DNA from: Methanobacteriota archaeon | GTDB taxonomy: Archaea > Thermoplasmatota > Poseidoniia > Poseidoniales > Thalassarchaeaceae | Length of the DNA: 5,513 bases | Direction of reading: 5' to 3' | NCBI GenBank assembly: GCA_002685315.1 | Contig: NYXJ01000095.1 | Span: forward strand, 1 to 5,513 | Shown here: positions 1-3,977 of the stretch, in pieces | Layout of the letters: every line of letters starts with the position of its first letter | How positions within the stretch are numbered: position 1 is the first letter of the stretch | The notes under the pieces: model-generated | What the model was told of the DNA's origin: nothing | Database searches by the model: none | What the model saw: the letters and a program-made list of their open reading frames with translations, nothing else | Made by a program: the position numbers and the translations under genes

Positions 1-34
1 TCTTCGAATGAACTTCTCGGTCAGAGAATTTCAT
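1..34 (-). CDS. Possible N-terminus of a divergent gene, cut by the window edge
   Basis: On the minus strand an ATG at 34-32 opens a frame that stays open to the left edge and reads MKFSDREVHSK. A charged start such as this looks like a genuine N-terminus, and the position would be natural for a gene divergent from rpiA. Only eleven codons are visible, no TATA box or Shine-Dalgarno sequence stands out upstream of it, and short open frames occur by chance. The product cannot be identified. Confidence 0.2.
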   Translation of the reverse strand, partial: MKFSDREVHSK

Positions 35-91
35 GTGATATGACAATCTACATTGGAAACCATCATGGTAGTAAAGCCTGTCCAGAACATC

Positions 92-793
92 ATGGGAGAC
101 GTTGAGAGGCTCAAAGAAGAAGCCGGTGTTGCTGCCTGTAATTTCATCAAAGATGGCATGAAAATTGGTCTTGGAACCGGTTCAACTGTTAGATATACTG
201 TCATTGAGATTGGAAGAAGAATCTCTGAGGATGGCCTTAATGTTGTAGGCGTCCCCACCAGTGAAGCAACACGAAAATTAGCACTAGAAGTGGGAATTCC
301 ACTAGTGACCTTGTCAGAGTCTGGTGGGCTTGATTTAGTAATTGATGGAGCAGATGAGTTTGACGATGATTTTTCTTTAATTAAAGGCGGTGGAGGCGCG
401 CTAACAAGAGAAAAAATAGTTGCTCAGTCATCCAAATCAATGATAGTAGTCGCTGATGATAGAAAACAAGTGGGGACTCTCGGTGATTTCGATTTACCCG
501 TAGAAGTTCTCCCATTCGAATGGGAACGAACGAGAGATCGTATCTCGTCTATTTGTCCTGGTGAAGTCAGATTAAGAGGTGGTTCAGAACCTTTCGTAAC
601 AGATAATGATGGATATATTCTTGATTGTAGTTTCGGTCCATCTATTTCAGAGCCTAAGTCCTTAGAAATGAAAATTCTCAGTATTGCAGGAGTTGTAGAA
701 GTAGGTCTTTTTGTAGATATTTGTGATGCTGTAATATTAGCTTCGAATGGTGGCGTGTCGACCTTAATTAATGATTCAGGGCGTCTAAATTAA
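92..793 (+). CDS. rpiA: Ribose-5-phosphate isomerase A
   Basis: Cytosolic enzyme that interconverts ribose 5-phosphate and ribulose 5-phosphate, supplying ribose for nucleotides. Counting from the ATG at 92 (233 aa), the phosphate-binding loop GLGTGSTV is at about residues 26-33. The DGADE motif carries Asp85 and Asp88, and KGGGGALTREK carries Lys98 and Glu107. These four match E. coli RpiA Asp81, Asp84, Lys94 and Glu103 with identical spacing, so the enzyme should be active. The start is uncertain. The same frame is open from a TTG at 53 (246 aa) and an ATG at 65 (242 aa). I prefer 92 because it gives the usual family length and an N-terminus that begins directly with the first helix, but no Shine-Dalgarno sequence supports any choice. 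A weak TATA-like GATATG at 37-42 would suit a leaderless start at 65. The stop is TAA at 791-793, and the tRNA-Lys promoter follows 12 bp later. Confidence 0.95.
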   Translation: MGDVERLKEEAGVAACNFIKDGMKIGLGTGSTVRYTVIEIGRRISEDGLNVVGVPTSEATRKLALEVGIPLVTLSESGGLDLVIDGADEFDDDFSLIKGGGGALTREKIVAQSSKSMIVVADDRKQVGTLGDFDLPVEVLPFEWERTRDRISSICPGEVRLRGGSEPFVTDNDGYILDCSFGPSISEPKSLEMKILSIAGVVEVGLFVDICDAVILASNGGVSTLINDSGRLN

Positions 794-805
794 CTATTAC
801 TTGAG

Positions 806-819
806 CCGTTGTAATTATA
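806..819 (+). promoter_or_regulatory. Promoter box (TATA-like) of tRNA-Lys(CTT)
   Basis: The sequence CCGTTGTAATTATA lies 23 bp upstream of the first tRNA-Lys. The identical 14 bases occur at exactly the same distance before the second tRNA-Lys, while most of the 13 bases that follow each box differ. The A/T core is centred about 27 bp from the mature 5' end, which is the usual archaeal TATA position for a start at or just before the tRNA. The preceding CCGTTG may include the TFB recognition element; that is inference. Confidence 0.72.
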
Positions 820-842
820 CATAAGTTCTAGGTCGCGAGGCT

Positions 843-919
843 GGGTCTGTAGCTTAGTCAGGTAGAGCGTCCGGCTCTTAACCGGAAGGCCGCGGGTTCG
901 AACCCCGTCAGACCCGCCA
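843..919 (+). tRNA. tRNA-Lys (anticodon CTT)
   Basis: A complete cloverleaf of 77 bases including an encoded CCA at 917-919. The acceptor GGGTCTG pairs perfectly with CAGACCC. The D arm is GCTT...GAGC, the anticodon stem TCCGG/CCGGA encloses the loop CTCTTAA with anticodon CTT at 877-879, the variable region is five bases, and the T loop is TTCGAAC. Discriminator G with a GGG-starting acceptor is typical of archaeal tRNA-Lys. No intron is present. It decodes AAG. It is identical to the downstream tRNA-Lys in its first 26 and last 29 bases, showing recent duplication or gene conversion. Confidence 0.97.
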
Positions 920-954
920 ACAATTAGCTAGGCGAAAGCAATGTATTTGCTTAC

Positions 955-968
955 CCGTTGTAATTATA
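955..968 (+). promoter_or_regulatory. Promoter box (TATA-like) of tRNA-Lys(TTT)
   Basis: Second copy of CCGTTGTAATTATA, again followed by exactly 23 bp before the tRNA. Its preservation beside a diverged inter-tRNA spacer argues that the second tRNA has its own promoter, although read-through from the first unit is also possible because no T-run separates them. Confidence 0.72.
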
Positions 969-991
969 GAGGGGTGCTTTCTCGCGAGGCT

Positions 992-1068
992 GGGTCTGTA
1001 GCTTAGTCAGGTAGAGCACCGGGCTTTTAACCCGGGGGTCGCGGGTTCGAACCCCGTCAGACCCGCCA
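992..1068 (+). tRNA. tRNA-Lys (anticodon TTT)
   Basis: A complete 77-base cloverleaf with encoded CCA at 1066-1068. The acceptor is GGGTCTG/CAGACCC, the anticodon stem CCGGG/CCCGG encloses the loop CTTTTAA with anticodon TTT at 1026-1028, the variable region is GGGTC, the T loop is TTCGAAC and the discriminator is G. It reads AAA, and by wobble AAG. With its neighbour it covers both lysine codons. No intron is seen. A strong hairpin begins two bases after the CCA. Confidence 0.97.
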
Positions 1069-1070
1069 TG

Positions 1071-1095
1071 CTCATCACCAATTTTTGGTGATGAG
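1071..1095 (+). terminator. Hairpin after tRNA-Lys, possible terminator or processing signal
   Basis: CTCATCACCAA (1071-1081) and TTGGTGATGAG (1085-1095) form a perfect 11-bp stem with a three-base loop TTT, starting two bases after the encoded CCA. A run of five T (1082-1086) spans the loop and is followed by TTT at 1095-1098 with G before it. Archaeal polymerase stops at T-runs, so termination is plausible; a 3'-end processing structure is the alternative. The inverted repeat is certain, its role is inferred. Confidence 0.55.
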
Positions 1096-1171
1096 TTTGG
1101 CTTAATCTCCGGGTACAATACTAACTATCTGATGCTGACTTTGATATGTCAGTGCTTACACGCTCAATCAC

Positions 1172-1176
1172 GGTGG
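1172..1176 (+). promoter_or_regulatory. Shine-Dalgarno-like site supporting the asnS start at 1186
   Basis: GGTGG lies 9 bases before the ATG at 1186. Its GGTG is complementary to the CACC in the conserved 3' end of archaeal 16S rRNA (ATCACCTCC). It favours 1186 over the upstream in-frame ATG at 1132. A TATA-like TACAATA at 1114-1120 could drive the gene with a leader of about 40 bases; this is weak. Confidence 0.4.
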
Positions 1177-1185
1177 TTAACTCAA

Positions 1186-2514
1186 ATGAGTAAAGAAATA
1201 TGGATTAGCGATATTCTTGCTGGCAAATATGATGGTTCCGAAGTCGAACTTAAAGGTTGGATTTATCGTTCTCGAGGTTCGAATAAAATTAGATTCATTG
1301 TCGTAAGAGATTCAACTGGAAATATTCAATGTGTGGCTAAAAGAGATGTTTTAGGTGATGTCTTTTTTGATGAGTTGAAAAGTTCGCTAATAGAGTCAAG
1401 TGTCATTTTGAAAGGTTTAGTCCAGCCAACTGACAGAGAACATGGTCATGAATTACAAGTTTCTAGTGGCGAAGTAGTCGGATCAGTTAACCCCGAAAGG
1501 CCATTTCCAATTACTGAATCTGCTATGGCAGAGGCTGATGGAGGTGAAACAGAGTTCCTTCTTGATAACAGGCATTTGTATCTCAGAACAAGTAGAATGA
1601 CGACAATGCTGAAAATTCGCTCATCAGTTTTTGGAGCCGTACATTCGTACTTCAGAGATCTTGATTTTATTGAATATCAAGCACCTAATTTTGTTGCTGG
1701 AGCAGTGGAGGGAGGAAGTACACTTTTCGAAGTCCCTTATTTTGGCCGTAAAGCGTATCTTACTCAATCATGGCAACTTTATGCTGAGGCAGCAATGCCT
1801 GCACTTGAAAGATTGTATACTATTGCTCCATCATTTCGAGCAGAGAAATCAAGAACTCGTAGACATTTAACAGAGTTTTGGCATGCCGAAATGGAAATTG
1901 CTTGGGCTTCAAATAATGAAGTTATGAAACATGGTGAGGGACTAGTTCGACATATTGCTGGTACATTGTTAGAAGAGAGATCTGATGAATTATCTAGTTT
2001 GGGAAGGGATTTGAATTTGATTTCGCAATATGCAGATAATCCATATCCGATTATTCGTTATGACGAAGCTATTGAAACCTTACAAGGAAAGGGTGTAGAT
2101 GTTGAATGGGGACAAGATTTAGACTATTCAAAAGAAAAGATTTTGACTGCGGATTTCGCAGTCCCTCACTTTTTGACACATTATCCTAGGATTGCTAAGC
2201 CATTCTACCATAGGCCTGATCCTGAAGATCCTAAATATGTTCTTTGCCATGATTTACTTGCACCAGAAGGGTATGGGGAAATAATTGGCGGAGGTGAGAG
2301 AACATGGTCTGAAGCTGAAATCTTAGAGCGTATAGATGAGGAAGGGACTCCTAGAGAGCCTTACGAGTTCTACATCGACACCCGTAGATACGGAGGAGTA
2401 CCGCATGGAGGTTTCGGAATGGGTGTAGATAGAGTATGTACATGGTTGTCAGGTGCTGAACATATTAGAGAAGTGATTCCTTTTCCTAGAGATAGTCGTA
2501 GAGTAACACCTTGA
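1186..2514 (+). CDS. asnS: Asparaginyl-tRNA synthetase (class IIb)
   Basis: Cytosolic enzyme that activates asparagine with ATP and charges tRNA-Asn. The product is 442 aa from the ATG at 1186. An N-terminal OB-fold for anticodon binding covers roughly residues 1-105 (LKGWIYRSRGS near the start), followed by the class II catalytic core. Motif 1 ends at Pro167 in the EYQAP segment, followed by EGGSTLFEV. TQSWQLYAEA lies near 193. Motif 2 is FRAEKSRTRRHLTEFW at 217-232. GEIIGGGER precedes motif 3, GGFGMGVDR, at 408-416. The EFW after motif 2 and the YGGVPHGGFG stretch point to AsnRS rather than the related AspRS. A full anticodon domain means it is not the short AsnRS-like asparagine synthetase. 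The in-frame ATG at 1132 would add 18 residues, rich in Cys and Leu, that do not look like the family's start. It shares no operon with the tRNA-Lys genes beyond orientation. Confidence 0.95.
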   Translation: MSKEIWISDILAGKYDGSEVELKGWIYRSRGSNKIRFIVVRDSTGNIQCVAKRDVLGDVFFDELKSSLIESSVILKGLVQPTDREHGHELQVSSGEVVGSVNPERPFPITESAMAEADGGETEFLLDNRHLYLRTSRMTTMLKIRSSVFGAVHSYFRDLDFIEYQAPNFVAGAVEGGSTLFEVPYFGRKAYLTQSWQLYAEAAMPALERLYTIAPSFRAEKSRTRRHLTEFWHAEMEIAWASNNEVMKHGEGLVRHIAGTLLEERSDELSSLGRDLNLISQYADNPYPIIRYDEAIETLQGKGVDVEWGQDLDYSKEKILTADFAVPHFLTHYPRIAKPFYHRPDPEDPKYVLCHDLLAPEGYGEIIGGGERTWSEAEILERIDEEGTPREPYEFYIDTRRYGGVPHGGFGMGVDRVCTWLSGAEHIREVIPFPRDSRRVTP

Positions 2515-2536
2515 TGATTACTAGTAAAAGTTCCTA

Positions 2537-2555
2537 ATTAGCATGAACCGCTAAT
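2537..2555. repeat. Inverted repeat upstream of the acyl-CoA dehydrogenase, possible operator
   Basis: ATTAGC and GCTAAT are perfect inverted 6-bp half-sites separated by seven bases (ATGAACC). The 19-bp dyad lies between asnS and the dehydrogenase gene, ending about eight bases before the TATA-like box. Its size and place fit the binding site of a dimeric helix-turn-helix regulator, but six-base arms can arise by chance and it could also be a hairpin in the asnS 3' end. Confidence 0.3.
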
Positions 2556-2563
2556 CGAATGCC

Positions 2564-2568
2564 ATATA
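2564..2568 (+). promoter_or_regulatory. TATA-like box for a leaderless acyl-CoA dehydrogenase mRNA
   Basis: ATATA within GCCATATACG is centred about 26 bp before the ATG at 2592, the distance expected if transcription starts at the start codon. There is no Shine-Dalgarno sequence before 2592, as expected for a leaderless message. This also argues against translation from the upstream ATG at 2559, which would lie upstream of the inferred transcription start. Confidence 0.42.
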
Positions 2569-2591
2569 CGAGAAACATTACTCGACGGTCC

Positions 2592-3806
2592 ATGGGCAGT
2601 GACTGGCAGAGTATAGATTTGGCTAATCCAACCGAAGAACATGCAATGCTTAGGGAAATGATACGAAGTTTTGTTTCAGAAGAAGTTGAACCACAGGCAT
2701 TAGAATATGATAAATTTGAGAAGTTTAACCAAGACCTCTTCAGAAAATTAGGGGATTATGGATTACTTGGAATTAGTGTGCCTGAAGATTATGGAGGTTC
2801 AGGTATGGATGCAACAGCAGTTGCAATTGTGAATGAAGAGTTATCATACTCCGATCCGGGTTTTTGTCTAGCTTATCTAGCTCACGCTCAATTAATGGTG
2901 AATAATTTAGCACATAATGGCAGTGAAGAACAAAAAATCCGTATTTTACCAAAAGTTTGCAGTGGTGAATGGATAGGTTGTATGGCTATGAGTGAGCCAG
3001 GATATGGTACTGATGTATTGGGGATGCAGACATCTGCCAAACTTAATTCAGATGGTAACTGGGTAATTAATGGCAGAAAAATGTGGATAACTAATGGTTC
3101 AATTGACGATGAAAGTACACCTGCAGACATTTGTTGGCTTTATGCTAGAACTGGCACTGATTCTAAAGGTCGTGCTCAGATAACTACATTCCTCGTCGAG
3201 AAAGGAATGCCTGGTTTTTCTGTCGGGCAGAAAATCTATGATAAAACTGGAATGCGTGCATCAAATACTGCAGAATTAGTATTTGATAATTGTATTGTAC
3301 CTCCCGCAAATGTTGTGGGCGGTCCAGGTGAATCTATGATTCATATGATGAGAAATTTGGAAATAGAAAGAATCGGCCTTGCTGCCATGGCTCTTGGAAT
3401 AGCCCGTAGAAGTTTAGATGCAATGAATAAATATGCTTCGGAAAGAGAAGCTTTTGGTAATGAAATAAGGGATTTTGGGCAGATTCAAAGACATATTGGA
3501 GAATCGTGGGCTGAGTACAGAGCAATGCGATCATATGTTTATGATACTGCTAGAAATACGGATTTATCGAAGTCTGGAAATAGATTAGATACCGATGGAG
3601 TAAAACTTTATGCTACAACAGCAGCAAAAAATATTGCAGATAGAGCAATCCAAGTAATGGGTGGTTATGGTTACGTTGGAGAATACGTCGTTGAAAGACT
3701 TTGGAGAGATTCAAAACTATTGGAAATTGGAGGAGGGACTCTAGAAAGTCATCAAAAGAATATTACTAGAGACCTTGCTAAAATGCCTGAAAAAATCAAT
3801 GAATGA
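2592..3806 (+). CDS. Acyl-CoA dehydrogenase, isovaleryl/long-chain-like active site
   Basis: FAD flavoprotein that should introduce a trans-2 double bond into an acyl-CoA and pass electrons to electron-transfer flavoprotein. It has 404 aa from the ATG at 2592, the usual length, with all three domains: N-terminal helical, middle beta-barrel with the flavin-contacting AMSEPGYGTDV at about 132-142 and the MWITNG segment near 164-169, and C-terminal helical with EREAFG, QVMGGYGYVGEY and the end segment LEIGGGTLE. Where medium- and short-chain enzymes carry the catalytic Glu of YEGT, this one has Gly. A Glu is instead present in NLEIER (Glu259), matching the helix-G base of isovaleryl-CoA and long-chain enzymes (Glu254 in human IVD). 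It should therefore be active. Substrate is not settled: branched-chain acyl-CoA from leucine is possible, other acyl-CoAs equally so. An in-frame ATG at 2559 would add 11 residues (MPYTRNITRRS); the promoter position disfavours it. No other beta-oxidation gene is in view. Confidence 0.93.
   Translation: MGSDWQSIDLANPTEEHAMLREMIRSFVSEEVEPQALEYDKFEKFNQDLFRKLGDYGLLGISVPEDYGGSGMDATAVAIVNEELSYSDPGFCLAYLAHAQLMVNNLAHNGSEEQKIRILPKVCSGEWIGCMAMSEPGYGTDVLGMQTSAKLNSDGNWVINGRKMWITNGSIDDESTPADICWLYARTGTDSKGRAQITTFLVEKGMPGFSVGQKIYDKTGMRASNTAELVFDNCIVPPANVVGGPGESMIHMMRNLEIERIGLAAMALGIARRSLDAMNKYASEREAFGNEIRDFGQIQRHIGESWAEYRAMRSYVYDTARNTDLSKSGNRLDTDGVKLYATTAAKNIADRAIQVMGGYGYVGEYVVERLWRDSKLLEIGGGTLESHQKNITRDLAKMPEKINE
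3790..3795 (-). terminator. T-run terminator candidate for tRNA-Gln
   Basis: Six consecutive A on the plus strand give TTTTTT on the minus strand, 20 bases beyond the CCA end of tRNA-Gln. Archaeal transcription often ends at such runs. It lies inside the last codons of the converging dehydrogenase gene (Lys-Lys), so the codons alone could explain it. Confidence 0.35.
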
Positions 3807-3810
3807 AATA

Positions 3811-3815
3811 TTTTT
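3811..3815 (+). terminator. T-run terminator candidate for the acyl-CoA dehydrogenase
   Basis: TTTTT begins five bases after the TGA stop at 3804-3806, the right place for an archaeal oligo-T terminator. Its last base is the complement of the terminal A of the tRNA-Gln CCA, so the signal abuts the converging tRNA gene. Confidence 0.4.
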
Positions 3816-3890
3816 GGTAGTCCCGCCCGGATTCGAACCAGGGTCGCCGGGACCAAAACCCGACATGATGGACCACTACACTACGGGACT
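3815..3890 (-). tRNA. tRNA-Gln (anticodon TTG)
   Basis: On the minus strand, a complete cloverleaf of 73 bases plus an encoded CCA (complement of 3815-3817). Acceptor AGTCCCG pairs with CGGGACT, discriminator A. The D arm is GTG...CAT (three pairs including G-U), the anticodon stem TCGGG/CCCGG encloses the loop TTTTGGT with anticodon TTG (complement of 3854-3856), the variable region is CGAC, and the T arm is CCTGG-TTCGAAT-CCGGG. The AGTCCCG/CTA ends and the TAGTGTAGTGG D region are typical of archaeal tRNA-Gln. It converges on the dehydrogenase gene with only 8 bp between them and diverges from the protease gene. No copy of the tRNA-Lys promoter box lies upstream; CATAATCAAAG (complement of about 3917-3927) is the only A/T candidate. 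No repeated tRNA 3' end, hence no sign of an integrated element. Confidence 0.96.
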
Positions 3891-3944
3891 AGTGGACACT
3901 TCGAAGCGCTCTTACTCTTTGATTATGACGGGACACGTGGCCGG

Positions 3945-3950
3945 TAAATA
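3945..3950 (+). promoter_or_regulatory. TATA-like box for the secreted protease gene
   Basis: TAAATA within CCGGTAAATACAAG is centred about 30 bp before the ATG at 3978, so transcription would begin within a few bases of the start codon. AAAGGAT sits directly against the ATG, too close to serve as a Shine-Dalgarno site, which again suggests a leaderless or nearly leaderless message. Confidence 0.4.
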
Positions 3951-3977
3951 CAAGTTAACTGTAACAACGCAAAGGAT

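Larger units (their letters stand above)
806..1068 (+). repeat. Tandem duplication of a promoter plus tRNA-Lys unit
   Basis: Two 114-bp units, 806-919 and 955-1068, start 149 bp apart and align without gaps. Identical blocks are the promoter box (806-819 and 955-968), a 36-bp block covering the leader TCGCGAGGCT plus the first 26 tRNA bases (833-868 and 982-1017), and the last 29 tRNA bases (891-919 and 1040-1068). The differences lie in the region after the box and in the anticodon arm and variable region. This describes the two tRNA genes as a repeat; it is not a mobile element. Confidence 0.85.

Noticed and set aside
31..258. 75-codon minus-strand open frame opposite the start of rpiA
   Set aside because: It lies antisense to strongly conserved rpiA codons and its Pro/Ser/Thr-rich composition looks like a shadow of the other strand.
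936..952. AAGCAA-TGTAT-TTGCTT hairpin between the tRNA-Lys genes as a terminator
   Set aside because: The stem is only 6 bp and A/T-rich and no T-run follows, so it is too weak to annotate.
843..1068. Repeated blocks of about 29-36 bp that could suggest a CRISPR-like array
   Set aside because: There are only two copies and they are the conserved arms of two complete tRNA-Lys genes.
1132..1185. Upstream in-frame ATG for asnS adding 18 residues
   Set aside because: The added sequence is unlike the family's N-terminus, and the ATG at 1186 has a Shine-Dalgarno-like GGTGG at good spacing.
1631..1870. 79-codon plus-strand frame inside asnS
   Set aside because: Entirely within the catalytic core of AsnRS in another frame, with no start signal and no recognisable content.
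2888..3534. Two minus-strand frames (80 and 66 codons) opposite the acyl-CoA dehydrogenase
   Set aside because: They are antisense to conserved flavoprotein motifs and have no promoter or family features.
3815..3890. tRNA-Gln as an integration site for a mobile element
   Set aside because: No duplicated tRNA 3' end, integrase or atypical flanking gene is visible in the window.
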